A stretch of 64,000 nucleotides of DNA. Origin: Hybos culiciformis (taxonomy: Eukaryota; Arthropoda; Insecta; Diptera; Hybotidae). Positions within the stretch are counted from its first letter, which is position 1. Each line of letters starts with the position of its first letter. The notes below the pieces were generated by a model. The model saw only the letters and a program-made list of their open reading frames with translations, was not told the DNA's origin and did not search any database. Location of the stretch: NCBI GenBank assembly GCA_964007475.1, contig OZ023273.1:75978024-76042023 (forward strand). The letters are read 5' to 3'. The position numbers and the translations under genes were made by a program. Shown here piece by piece: positions 30,566-40,324 of this stretch.

Positions 30566-31045
30566 ACTCTGTTGGACTTGTTTCCATAGCTTAGGGGGAT
30601 AACTCCACCAAGTTATGGAAAGCAAGTGCCAACTCCTAAAGAAAAGGGAGAAAAAAAATTTAGTTAGTTATATTTACCTTTATGTTTGAAGAATTTTTTT
30701 TTACATGAAATTGTTGTAAAAATGCATTTCTTTTTATATGTTTTAGAAATGAATTTTTACCACCACTTTCATCATAAAAAAAAATTCTTGTCAAAAAAAA
30801 AAATTCTTAATGTAGATCAGTAAATTGTAAAATTTGCGCTTTTTTTTTTTCTTTCTATATTTTTAGGTTCTTGACCTACCTATATTTCACATAAAGAAAA
30901 AATTGGTTTTTTTTTTTTGTTAAAATTGCATTTTATTTTTATTCTTTCTAGGTATAAAAATTCTGATGCAATTTTTTTATTTTTTTCATCATCTCTACTA
31001 GTTTTTTTTTTCTAATTCCTAATCTAATATAGATTCACCGCAACA

Positions 31046-31151
31046 AATTAGGTTCAATCTCATTCTTGTAAAAGTATGGATTGAATCTAAAACGGGTGTT
31101 CTTGTTATAAATTTAAAAGCTAATTTGTATTTTTGAAAAGTTATTTATTAT

Positions 31152-31189
<38 letters not shown>

Positions 31190-31219
31190 GGTGGGGCTCG
31201 AAGCCGCCCTGAGATAGTC
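31046..31219 (-). other. 3' untranslated end of copy 2 body
   Basis: Equivalent to 3968-4132, with a T run of about 27. No gene, and no clean polypurine tract beside the LTR. Confidence 0.5.
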
Positions 31220-31708
31220 TCATGCTCTATTCTCTTCATAATACTTTCTTTTTGCGGAACTGGGTTGTTTTTCCGTTGTTCCTGGAAACGTTTTTATCGT
31301 ATTGTTTCTTTTATCTATTATTCTAACAGCCCCCGTTTTATTGCATCTTAACGTGATCTTTCCGTTTCTTGTTATCCTCACTCGAATCATTGAGATTGGG
31401 CCTTGAGTCATGAATCCATAGGCTGCTTTCTCTTTGGTTGGTCTTATTTCTACACCTTCAAATATTGCTTCTAGCATCGGTGTAGGATTTAAACCTTCTT
31501 CTATTGACACTCGTGGTATCACCTTTGGTTTAAGTGGGGCTAATTTTGGAGGTTCTGTTATTTTTGGAATTTTTGTTTCTCTTTCTACTGTTTTCTTCCA
31601 GAACTTTTCGATTTTCATTGGCTTTGGATTCTCATCTTTTGTGTACCATCGGATTTCTCCAGTACTTGTTTTGATATTGCCAATTAGCTTTGTATCGAGG
31701 TCAGACAT
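31220..31708 (-). CDS. Accessory ORF downstream of env, copy 2 (162 aa)
   Basis: Intact and the same as the copy 1 ORF; starts at ATG 31708, about 130 bp after the env-like stop (31836). It is a lysine/proline-rich basic protein without recognisable motifs. A start close behind env suggests expression from a spliced RNA or by reinitiation. Function unknown. Confidence 0.62.
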   Translation of the reverse strand: MSDLDTKLIGNIKTSTGEIRWYTKDENPKPMKIEKFWKKTVERETKIPKITEPPKLAPLKPKVIPRVSIEEGLNPTPMLEAIFEGVEIRPTKEKAAYGFMTQGPISMIRVRITRNGKITLRCNKTGAVRIIDKRNNTIKTFPGTTEKQPSSAKRKYYEENRA

Positions 31709-31835
31709 CTGAAAGATTGTTTATGTTAGATCTTTGAAAAACCATCTCCTTTGTTCCCAAAGAAATTCTTTATTAGTGAAGAAAATAGAGACAGAGAGTT
31801 TATAGAAATAGAAACAGAATAGAATTAAAATATTG

Positions 31836-34130
31836 TTAAACTTCATTTTTCTTTATGTGAATTTCTTTTACTCTAGAGTATCTACTAAGTGATTTGTTTG
31901 TTTCGTCTTGTATTACTAAAATTTCATTTTCTAATTGGTAGTTACTGCCTTTCTTTGTAGGTATTCTATACTGTTGTATAATATTTGTTCCGTCCTTTAT
32001 TCCTGTAAATTCAAGTATTATGTCAGTTTTCTTGTTTTTATTGTCATTCGTTCGTTTGTTCTTTGCAAGAAGTGTTAATTTATGTTGGATTTTAAACCAG
32101 TATTTCGTGACTATGTTATAAGTTATGCAGGCTATTATTAGAAGAAAATTTACTATGTTAAAGCCTATATTTGTGTTGTGTACAGCTATAATATGGGTTT
32201 TGAAGTTTAGCGAGAGATCTGCAAATTCTGATGTCTTTTGTGTAAGGGATTTTACTAGATTTTGATAAGTGAAATTTTTCTGTAGTGAACTAAAGTTTAC
32301 TTTACTGCTATTGTATATCAGCATATCTAGTGAATAATTTTTAAAGCTATATATGTTAGGGATATCATTTACATGATATTGGGTTAGGATTTCTTCAATT
32401 TTTATTACTTTTTCTTGTCTACAACTGTGAATGGGTACTATTTCTATTTTTTCTGTTGTTAGGATTAAGCATTTATCTATTGTCTCTAAAGTTACATTTG
32501 TATCTCCTTTATTGGAGACACATTTTTCAATTTTTTCGATTTTATTAATGTATGCTACTTTATTGCCTTTTGATTTAAGATGATTGTTCGTATTATTAAA
32601 ATTTACCGTCAAAAATTGGAATTTTTGTTTGTAACAGGATTTACAAAGGAATAGTGAATTTTGTAAAGATTGGCATCCTGAATTTAATTGTAGTGAAGGC
32701 AGGATTAAAGTAGGAAGTTTCTTCCATTGTACTTTAGTAGGAGTTGTAAAAATAAAGAAAGGGGTGGCATTCTTGTATACCAAAGTTGGGTGAGGGTTAA
32801 AATTATGTGCTATCAGGTCTGTCCAATATACAATTTTTTTATTTAGAAATTCATTAATTTCGTTACATTCCTGGGTGGCAATGCATTTTCCCACCCATTG
32901 ATGGAGACTTAATGATCGTCTTAATGACTCAAAAATTTCTATTGATCTTGCTTGGGTATGGGCTAGGGTATTTACTACATGGCTTTTTTGCTCTAATTTC
33001 CATGTTTTAATATTAATTATTAAATTTATTATTTGGATTGTATTTTGGGTTGTTAGGATTTTATCCTGTATATATTTTTCTATTTTTCCTTGTTGGAAGT
33101 TAAGTTCTTTTAAAATTTTGTCTGTTCTTTGGAATATTTCATTTTCTTTTTTTAATTGTTGGTCTACTACTGAGCTATAATGCTCAATTTCATGTTTACT
33201 ATTTTCAAGATCATTTTTGAAGGTATTTAGGTCTATTTTGCAACTATTGTAGTTGAATCCCCATTTGCCTAACAATGTGAAAGTTGTACATCCTTCGGTC
33301 TCTTCTGTTTCCCTCTTTACCCTTTGAGGTATTCCTTTTAATTTTTTGTACAGTTCTACTAATCCTGATAACCCGACTTCACAGAAAGAGGTTTCACAGT
33401 CTTTGAATTCCTCTTTAAATTCAATTGAACTTACCAAAGCTATTATGGGTAGATTTTCAAAAGTTTCTGTGATTTTGATTTTATCTGTTAAAATTTCTAT
33501 TTTTGGTTCTTCGCCGAACCATTCTATTTTTAGGTCTTGTGTAAGTATAGGTTGAAGAATCCATCCTCTTAATTCAGGATATAATGAACTTAACATTCTT
33601 ACGTTAGCCTTTTCGTTGTGTGTTAGTCCTCTTCCTATTTCATTAAAATTTTTGTTATCTGGTAGTACTAAGCTTAATGGATGCTTTTTGTTATTATTTA
33701 TTGAGATTGCTGATATATTAGGAGTTAGGATGGGTGGGATTAAAATTCCGTCTTCGCATTCGTGTATTAATTCGACGTTTTTTAAAGATTTTCCAAAGAT
33801 TGGGTATAATATACTATATTTTAGGATTTTTGATGCATAAATTTCCACCTCTTTTTCGTATAATGGATATATGTTTAGTTCGGTATTGTCGTATACTGGT
33901 CGATATAGGTCTTCTATTATTACTACGCTAGTCTGTATTTTGTGTATTAATGTTAGTAATACTAGTGCCTGCCTAAGTAAGCAGTAACTACGTAGTTGAC
34001 ATAGAATCATTAGTAAAATTAGTGCTAGGAAAAGAGCTAATATCGATCCGGTTAAATATAAAAAATATGTTATTGGCTGTGTCATCCAGGACATCGATAT
34101 CCCGATGCAGCCAAGAAAATCGTTGCACAT
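31836..34130 (-). CDS. env: env-like membrane glycoprotein, copy 2 (764 aa, intact)
   Basis: Uninterrupted frame from ATG 34130. N-terminal hydrophobic segments lie at about residues 20-45 and 50-65. A furin-type R-x-K-R site is at 270-273, followed by a cysteine-containing ectodomain with heptad-like stretches (about 290-370) and several N-x-S/T sites. A membrane anchor is at about 650-675 (FLLIIACITYNIV), and the tail is basic, of about 89 residues. This layout fits a cleaved, membrane-anchored surface protein and its position after integrase is that of env in errantivirus-like elements. I cannot assign it to a named fusion-protein family by motif alone, and the 265 residues before the cleavage site are unusual in beginning with strong hydrophobic segments rather than a simple signal peptide. 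The Polinton empty site lies in codons near residue 266. Confidence 0.7.
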   Translation of the reverse strand: MCNDFLGCIGISMSWMTQPITYFLYLTGSILALFLALILLMILCQLRSYCLLRQALVLLTLIHKIQTSVVIIEDLYRPVYDNTELNIYPLYEKEVEIYASKILKYSILYPIFGKSLKNVELIHECEDGILIPPILTPNISAISINNNKKHPLSLVLPDNKNFNEIGRGLTHNEKANVRMLSSLYPELRGWILQPILTQDLKIEWFGEEPKIEILTDKIKITETFENLPIIALVSSIEFKEEFKDCETSFCEVGLSGLVELYKKLKGIPQRVKRETEETEGCTTFTLLGKWGFNYNSCKIDLNTFKNDLENSKHEIEHYSSVVDQQLKKENEIFQRTDKILKELNFQQGKIEKYIQDKILTTQNTIQIINLIINIKTWKLEQKSHVVNTLAHTQARSIEIFESLRRSLSLHQWVGKCIATQECNEINEFLNKKIVYWTDLIAHNFNPHPTLVYKNATPFFIFTTPTKVQWKKLPTLILPSLQLNSGCQSLQNSLFLCKSCYKQKFQFLTVNFNNTNNHLKSKGNKVAYINKIEKIEKCVSNKGDTNVTLETIDKCLILTTEKIEIVPIHSCRQEKVIKIEEILTQYHVNDIPNIYSFKNYSLDMLIYNSSKVNFSSLQKNFTYQNLVKSLTQKTSEFADLSLNFKTHIIAVHNTNIGFNIVNFLLIIACITYNIVTKYWFKIQHKLTLLAKNKRTNDNKNKKTDIILEFTGIKDGTNIIQQYRIPTKKGSNYQLENEILVIQDETNKSLSRYSRVKEIHIKKNEV
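33326..33331. other. Empty Polinton insertion site in copy 2
   Basis: A single GAGGTA, with the same flanks that surround the Polinton in copy 1. It is the natural pre-insertion control and fixes the Polinton ends to the base. Confidence 0.92.
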
Positions 34131-34777
34131 TAAGAAAAAAATTTTATTTACCCTATATATAATTATGTTTTTTTTTTTTTTTTTTTTTGTTTATATATAT
34201 ATTGTATGTATTATTTGTTTTACTTATTCTATATTTTAATTATATATTTTTTTTTTTTTTTTAACTTAGTAATTCTACAAGAAATTCTTTTGCTTAAATT
34301 ACTTACGGTTGCTAAAAATATTTTTTTTTTTTTTTTTTATTATTTTTGTTTTTTTTTATTTTTTTTTATTTTTTTTTTTTTTTATTTTTTATTTTTTTTT
34401 TGAATTTTTTTTTTTTTTGTTTTAATTTTTTTTTTTTGTTTTATTAAATTTTTTTTGTATATATATTTTTTTTTTATATTTTTTTTTCTTTACAATCTTC
34501 AAATCTTATTCTACAGAGGTTTTTGCTATGTTTACTTAAGAATTGCTTCTGTTTGCTTTTTCTTTTCACACGTATATATTTTTCCAGAATACGTTTAAGC
34601 AGGTTTTTATTATCTGCAGAGGATATTTGCTGAAAGCAAAAAAAAATTTGTTTAAAAGAAAGTTTTTTTTTTTTTTTTTTGTTTTAAGGATAATATACAG
34701 AAAGTTTTCGCTTTGATTATAATTTTATTAGTCAGATTTCTTATCTTAACCTTTTAGATCCTTTGCGTGGTATCTAC
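34131..34777 (-). other. Integrase-env spacer of copy 2, T-rich
   Basis: Runs of T dominate the plus strand, and no gene is visible. It differs from copy 1 mainly in T-tract lengths. It likely contains an env splice acceptor that I cannot pinpoint. Confidence 0.5.
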
Positions 34778-35965
34778 CTATCGTGTTTTCCCTAACAAGT
34801 CTTTAACTTCGTATATACTACCTCCTATGATTTTTAGTACTATACAGGGTATAAATTTCTTCCCTAGTTTGGCGTTGAAGTGTTTGCTAAAGTCACTTTG
34901 TGCAAAGTTTCTTCTATAGATGGTCTGGCCTATTTTAAATTTAACGTTCTTACATTTTCTATTATATAATTTCCTGCCTTTTTCCTTAGACTTCTCTAGA
35001 TTTCGTTTAACTATATCTCTTATAATTTGAAATGATCCAGGAGGAGGTAAGATTTCTACATCTTCTCCTTGGATCATATGCATTTTTCTTAGCAACTTGA
35101 ATGAGCTACCGTGTGTTATCATTTGTTGCCCAAACAGAATATAGTAAGGGGACATTCCCGTTGCTTCATGTACCGTAGCGCGAAGAGCTGTGCTTATACT
35201 ATCTAAGTCAGCATCCCAGTTATATTGCTGGTCATCTATATAAGCTCTTATGGCATTTAATATTGAACCATTTACCCTTTCGCTTGCGTTGGCTTGAGGT
35301 GCATAAAAAGCAGTTAATTTATGCTGTATTCCGTAATTTTGAAGATAGGATTCGAAATCTTTTGATACTAATGGAGTTCCGTTGTCACTTAGTATGCATT
35401 CCGGGCAACCGAACAAGCTGAATGCTTCATCCAAAACTTTTATAGCGTTAGCGGTTGTTGCTTTCCTAAGTGGCCGGATTATAACATATTTAGAAAAAGC
35501 ATCTAATATAATAAATATGCAAGTGTTTCCTGATCTAGCTCTAGGATATGGGCCTAAAAAGTCGATATATAGATTTTGAAACGGTCTTGAGGGTATCGGT
35601 TTATTTCCCATAGGGGGTCTTAAAATCTGGTTGGAAGGCTTGGTTTCTTTACAGATTGTACACTTTTGTACATATTCTTTCACTTCCGTAAACATACGGG
35701 GCCAGTAATATTTAGTTCTTATTCTATAAAGTGTCTTTCCTAACCCTCCGTGTGCCGAATGTGGTGGGTCATGATTGTTCTTTATCACGTCCTTTACTAA
35801 CTCCTCTGGAACCCAAAGTCTCCATAGGTTGAATTCTGACTCTTCTTGGTCTTTTCTGAACTCAACTCTTTTGAATACTTTGTTCTCTATCACTTTTAGG
35901 TCTGGTAGTCTATCCTTATTGTCTATAATGGCTTCTCGAATTTCAATGTAATTATTCTTCTGAGT
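34778..35965 (-). CDS. Ty3/gypsy integrase, copy 2 (C-terminus altered)
   Basis: HHCC zinc-binding domain (H45, H48, C78, C81 counted from the GTG-initiated frame at 35893) and DDE core D111, D170, E205. The C-terminal region includes FKIGQTIYRRNF. The frame is open back to 35965, overlapping the end of RT-RNase H by 14 bases in the +1 (or -2) frame; no ATG is at a sensible start, so it is likely translated as part of the polyprotein. One base missing in a pyrimidine run near 34787 replaces the last dozen residues seen in copy 1 with a two-residue end (GKTR). The catalytic core is intact. Confidence 0.88.
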   Translation of the reverse strand, partial: TQKNNYIEIREAIIDNKDRLPDLKVIENKVFKRVEFRKDQEESEFNLWRLWVPEELVKDVIKNNHDPPHSAHGGLGKTLYRIRTKYYWPRMFTEVKEYVQKCTICKETKPSNQILRPPMGNKPIPSRPFQNLYIDFLGPYPRARSGNTCIFIILDAFSKYVIIRPLRKATTANAIKVLDEAFSLFGCPECILSDNGTPLVSKDFESYLQNYGIQHKLTAFYAPQANASERVNGSILNAIRAYIDDQQYNWDADLDSISTALRATVHEATGMSPYYILFGQQMITHGSSFKLLRKMHMIQGEDVEILPPPGSFQIIRDIVKRNLEKSKEKGRKLYNRKCKNVKFKIGQTIYRRNFAQSDFSKHFNAKLGKKFIPCIVLKIIGGSIYEVKDLLGKTR

Positions 35966-38276
35966 CTAGATCTAGGTCCGGGCAGCGTAAGGTTATTTCT
36001 TCTAACCCAAATGAACGTGAGAGGGTGTCCGCTACTACATTTTTCTTTCCCGATCTGTGTTGTATATCGAATTCAAATGCCTGTAACTTTAAAGACCACC
36101 TAAAAAGTTTACCGTGATGGTCTTTGCAAGTCATTAGCCATTTAAGTGCTGCACAGTCGGTTAGTACCGTGAATTTAACCCCTTCTACATACATCCTGAA
36201 TTTTTTTATGGCCTCGACAACTGCAAAGCATTCCTGCTCTGTAGCTGCCCATCTTGCTTGTGTTTCGTTAAACTTTTTCGACATGTACGCTACAGGGTGT
36301 TCTTCGTTTTCTGAGTCGTACTGGAAAATCACTGCTCCGATTCCTGATTGACTGGCATCGGTTTGGATGAAAAATTGTTTGTTATAATCCTGAGGAGCTA
36401 TTACAGGTTCCGTTATTAGAATTTTTTTTATTTTTGTGAAGGCTTCTCTGGCCTCTTTTGTGAAAACAAACTTATTATTACTGTTTTTTATTTTTAAGCA
36501 GTCTGTTATGGGAGACACTATTGTTGAGTAATCCCTTATTAATCGCTGAAACCACCCGGTCATTCCTAAAAACCTTCTGGTTTGTTTTAATGATTTTGGT
36601 TCAGGATATTCAGAAATTGCTTTGATTTTCTCCGGGTCAGGTCTTGTACCATCTGCCCCTATTATATAGCCTAAATACTTTATTTCCTTCCTAAAGAATT
36701 TCGATTTTTCGACATTTATGGTGAGGTTAGCTTTTCTTAATGCATAGGCAACTTGTCTCAAGAGTTCAAAGTGACGTTCTTTAGTTTCCGTTGCGATCAT
36801 TAAGTCGTCAAGGTAAACTTTTACTTCCTCTTTTAATTGTTGAGGTATTACTTTGTCCATTAGGCGGCACATTCTTTGTGCGGCGTTACAAAGTCCGAAC
36901 GGCATTCTTGTATACTGGTAGAGAGGTCTACCAGGGACTGCGAAGGTCGTCTTTTCTCTTGAAACCTTTTCCAATGGGATTTGCCAAAATGCATCTTTTA
37001 AGTCTATGCTGCTTATATATTTTGTCTTATCGATTCTTGCGAGTAGTCCTTGTATATTGGGTAATGGATATGCGTCTTTTTTTGTTAAATCGTTTACTTT
37101 TCTCGAGTCTAAGCATAAACGATTCTTCCCTGGTTTCCTTACTAGTACTACGGGAGATGTCCACGCACTATTACTTTCTTCGATTACCCCCATTTCTAGC
37201 ATCCTATCTATTTCTGCATACATAAGGTCTTGTATTGCAGGGGAGATTGGGTAATGTTTTTGTTTGACTGGTTCATTGTCCCCTGTGTCTATTATGTGTT
37301 CTTCTAGAGAGGTGCATCCTAGACCTTCCTCGGCGTATGAGGAAAACATTTTTTTAATGGTGTCTAATTGTATTTGTTCTCTTACTGTTAGATCATGGCT
37401 ATTCGGATCCGTTTCGGATATTTCACTAATTGCGTTAAAAATTTGCGGAGCTAAATCAAAGACTCCAAGATAAAGTTCTTGTGATAACTTCGGGACTACA
37501 TGTATTTTTAAAATTTTGGTTTTGTTTTTGAAACTTAATGGAACTAAGATATATCCTATTATTTCAGTTTTACCGCCTGCTGCAGTTATTACTGATTCTT
37601 TAATTTTATGAAGTTTGAGATTTGTTTCTTCATCTATCCATTTCTTGTCTTTTCCTAGACAGGAGATAGATGCTCCTGAATCTAATAGTCCCATCAAGGG
37701 TTGTTCCCCTATTTTAATTCTTATATATGGTCTATTATCATCAGGGATCTGTATTATCGAGGAAAGAATCTTTTTCTTGTCGTCTTTAACCTCTGTATAA
37801 TATCTGTTTTCTCTTTTTGCTCCCACTGTTCGTCTATTTGATGTTTTCTTTTTATAAATATTTAGTCTTACTTCACTTATGTTGCTAAATGTTACAATTT
37901 CTGCTCTCCTTTTATCATATCTTTGTTTTCTGATATGATAAGGAGGCCATTGTTTTCTTTCTTTAGGGGGAGCTTCGTCTATTTCTGTTCTTTGTAATAT
38001 TTTTGTAACTTTGATCTCTTTTTCTTCAGTTACTTCATTTTGTTCCTTTTCTTTATTTTGCTCAATTTTTTTGTTTTCTAATAATTCTATATTTTTATTA
38101 TATTTCTTTATTATATCTAAGTAATCCTTAATTTTATTTACATCTAATTTTGAATTTTGGCCTTTGTCAACATCTGTGGGTGGCCTTTCCACAGACTGGG
38201 AATTTAGTTTCCCTGAAAACGAACTGCTTTGTGGCAATTTCTGCACGTTGGAGAGTATTCGTTGGGCATTCCGCAC
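35952..38276 (-). CDS. pol: Pol: protease - RT - RNase H, copy 2
   Basis: 774 codons, intact, with the same motifs and positions as copy 1 (DSGA at 199-202, YLDD at 488-491, RNase H D640/E682/D707/D750) and only a few substitutions (for example proline to glutamine near residue 629). It is in -1 relative to gag, overlapping it by 73 bases, and should be made by frameshifting at 38207-38213. It is the better candidate of the two copies for active polymerase because the gag upstream is also open. Confidence 0.93.
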   Translation of the reverse strand: MRNAQRILSNVQKLPQSSSFSGKLNSQSVERPPTDVDKGQNSKLDVNKIKDYLDIIKKYNKNIELLENKKIEQNKEKEQNEVTEEKEIKVTKILQRTEIDEAPPKERKQWPPYHIRKQRYDKRRAEIVTFSNISEVRLNIYKKKTSNRRTVGAKRENRYYTEVKDDKKKILSSIIQIPDDNRPYIRIKIGEQPLMGLLDSGASISCLGKDKKWIDEETNLKLHKIKESVITAAGGKTEIIGYILVPLSFKNKTKILKIHVVPKLSQELYLGVFDLAPQIFNAISEISETDPNSHDLTVREQIQLDTIKKMFSSYAEEGLGCTSLEEHIIDTGDNEPVKQKHYPISPAIQDLMYAEIDRMLEMGVIEESNSAWTSPVVLVRKPGKNRLCLDSRKVNDLTKKDAYPLPNIQGLLARIDKTKYISSIDLKDAFWQIPLEKVSREKTTFAVPGRPLYQYTRMPFGLCNAAQRMCRLMDKVIPQQLKEEVKVYLDDLMIATETKERHFELLRQVAYALRKANLTINVEKSKFFRKEIKYLGYIIGADGTRPDPEKIKAISEYPEPKSLKQTRRFLGMTGWFQRLIRDYSTIVSPITDCLKIKNSNNKFVFTKEAREAFTKIKKILITEPVIAPQDYNKQFFIQTDASQSGIGAVIFQYDSENEEHPVAYMSKKFNETQARWAATEQECFAVVEAIKKFRMYVEGVKFTVLTDCAALKWLMTCKDHHGKLFRWSLKLQAFEFDIQHRSGKKNVVADTLSRSFGLEEITLRCPDLDLDSEE
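38173..38213 (-). promoter_or_regulatory. -1 ribosomal frameshift signal at gag-pol junction, copy 2
   Basis: GGGAAAC (minus strand, 38207-38213) in gag phase G GGA AAC, with the gag TAA stop directly after it (38204-38206). An 11-base spacer and a 7-bp stem, TCTGTGG/CCACAGA (38173-38195), follow. Slippage of -1 enters the pol frame at ...SGKLNSQSVE. The spacer is somewhat longer than the usual 5-9 bases. Confidence 0.78.
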
Positions 38277-40324
38277 TTATAACAGAATACTCTCTTGTAG
38301 TTTTCTTGACAGTCCATATATCCATGTCCTGGCTTCTCACAGTTCCAGCAACGCAAGTTGTTTTCAGGTGTTGTTGGTCTTGAAGGCTGCTGTTTTACTT
38401 TAGCTGGCTCTTCATATTTCTTTTTAGTCATGTTTTGTGTTTGTTTTATAGCAGGTTGTACTGCTTCCAATTCATAATATTCGCTGTCTAGATACTCATC
38501 ATACATATCGTTGTCTTCGTACTGGATTTCTTGTACTCTGTATTTATTTCTTTCTTGATTTGGTCTTGCATACCCGCTCTCTTCACGGTATGGTCTATAT
38601 GACATCTTGGTTTCTAGATTCGAGTCTATTAATCTAAATTTAGATCTCAAAGCATTCAAATTGTCTATTTCGGAGGCTTGAAGAGGTTCTTTATACTCTC
38701 TTCTTACGTTTCGTCTTATCCTGTTGGTCAGACGACGTTCATTTAAAGGCTCGTCCAGTTTTTGATTCAGGGCATCCATTGCTTGGATAAATTCCCTCCA
38801 TGTTTCGCCTTGTTTTTGTTTTCTATTTATCATTTCGGTTAACTTGACGTCTTCGTCAACCGAGTCAGCATATTCTTCTATTAGAGCTGTGCTGAAAGCC
38901 CTCCAGGTAGTATCCTCTTTGTCATGCTTTCTGAAATAGCTAAAGTACCATTTTTTAACTATAGGATCTAGAAGTTGGTGAAAATTATTAATTAGCATCC
39001 GGTCTGAAATATTGTGGTCTATTCTCTGATTGTTTACATCCTTTACGAAGTTTTCAACTTCTTCCCCGTTAAAGAATAGTCCAAACCGTTTTTTTAAATC
39101 TAGCTCACGAGTATACCGGTGCTCGTGTTCATATGCCGGATATCTTTCTCGGTCTTCATTTCTTACCGGATTTCTACGTGTATGTCTCGGAGCTGGGGAC
39201 ATATCTCTAGCTCTAGTGCTAGATCTTAGTTGTGACCCTCCTGTTCTTGAGTTTCCGCTTCCTGACTCTTGTTGTCTTGCAGAAGCTTGTCTTGAATTCC
39301 TTCGCCCTTTTGTTTTTGGAATTTCTAGAGAATCTAGACTATTTTCTCCAGGGCTAGTTGATCTTGGTCTCATTGAAGGGGTTGGTTGTTTAGACAAATA
39401 ATCTGCCACAACCGGTTGGATTTTCTTCTCCAAATTCTCTATCATGGCCATTAATTTGGTCATTGGTTCTGCTTGGTTGTTTGTTCCTTCTGGTTCTTTT
39501 TGTTGTTTTGGGAACTCATAGTTCCTAGCGGTTGATAATGGAGGCAAATTCTTTTTTGATCTTGATACTGCTTGTAGTATCTCCTCTTGCCTGTCCTTTA
39601 TAAATATTGGGATATGTTCTTGTTGTTGTCTATTTGGATCTACCCAGGTAGCCATATTCATTCCCCTGTTTGGGACTTTTTGTCTTTGCTTACTTTTGTA
39701 TAGGTAAGCTCCTTCGTCATTGGTGGCTGATTCGGAGTCTAATACCGATGGTGGGACACTTATTAATTTTTTTATTGCTCCTGTATTTTTCTTTGGTTCT
39801 TCTTCCACTTCGGTTATTGATAGATCTGCGAAAGGATCCGTTAGTGTTTCTTCTATGTTTTGCTCTAGCTCGATTGTTTCTGCTCTTTTTGTGAGTAGTT
39901 TTTCTATTGCTACTACTACTACTTCTATACAGTCTTTTAGGCGTGTTAATACGTCTACTTGTTTGTTTTCCCCTTGTCCACCCCTTGAGGTAAATTCTAA
40001 TATTTTACACTTGTGGTGGGTTAACCTACTTACTAAAGGTGCTAAGTTTTCTAATACAGGGGTTTCAAGCGATGCGTTTGCTTGATTAATTACTTTAAAT
40101 GCTTCTTTTATGGCTTTTTCTTTCTCTTCTGTTGACCAGAGAGAACTTTTGCCTGAGCCTGCTAGTACTCTTACGCTCGGATCTTTCGTTTCGCGCTCTA
40201 AACATTTCCTTAACTTTGTCATTGAGTTTTGGTCAGCATAGGAAATCTGATTTCTTTCATATTCAAATTTTAATTCGTCTATTTCCAGATGTTCTGGGAC
40301 GATATATAATTTATTGTCTGACAT
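38204..40324 (-). CDS. gag: Gag, copy 2 (706 aa, intact)
   Basis: Full-length Gag. Residues 1-400 are charged and partly low-complexity, including an RS-rich stretch (about 325-385). The capsid-like helical segment is at about 405-560. The nucleocapsid region has a C659-x2-C662-x4-H667-x4-C672 knuckle, then C681-x2-C684 and C694-x2-C697, a second zinc-binding pair lost in copy 1. It starts at ATG 40324 and ends at TAA adjoining the slippery site. It has two extra residues (a TTP-type insertion near residue 655) relative to copy 1. Confidence 0.9.
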   Translation of the reverse strand: MSDNKLYIVPEHLEIDELKFEYERNQISYADQNSMTKLRKCLERETKDPSVRVLAGSGKSSLWSTEEKEKAIKEAFKVINQANASLETPVLENLAPLVSRLTHHKCKILEFTSRGGQGENKQVDVLTRLKDCIEVVVVAIEKLLTKRAETIELEQNIEETLTDPFADLSITEVEEEPKKNTGAIKKLISVPPSVLDSESATNDEGAYLYKSKQRQKVPNRGMNMATWVDPNRQQQEHIPIFIKDRQEEILQAVSRSKKNLPPLSTARNYEFPKQQKEPEGTNNQAEPMTKLMAMIENLEKKIQPVVADYLSKQPTPSMRPRSTSPGENSLDSLEIPKTKGRRNSRQASARQQESGSGNSRTGGSQLRSSTRARDMSPAPRHTRRNPVRNEDRERYPAYEHEHRYTRELDLKKRFGLFFNGEEVENFVKDVNNQRIDHNISDRMLINNFHQLLDPIVKKWYFSYFRKHDKEDTTWRAFSTALIEEYADSVDEDVKLTEMINRKQKQGETWREFIQAMDALNQKLDEPLNERRLTNRIRRNVRREYKEPLQASEIDNLNALRSKFRLIDSNLETKMSYRPYREESGYARPNQERNKYRVQEIQYEDNDMYDEYLDSEYYELEAVQPAIKQTQNMTKKKYEEPAKVKQQPSRPTTPENNLRCWNCEKPGHGYMDCQENYKRVFCYKCGMPNEYSPTCRNCHKAVRFQGN

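Larger units (their letters stand above)
28058..31045 (-). repeat. LTR B (shared middle LTR), 2988 bp
   Basis: It serves as the 5' LTR of copy 1 and the 3' LTR of copy 2. Relative to A and C it lacks about 340 bp after GCTTTATG near 29013, including the region of a possible upstream antisense exon. It shares with C several bases that differ from A. Confidence 0.88.
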
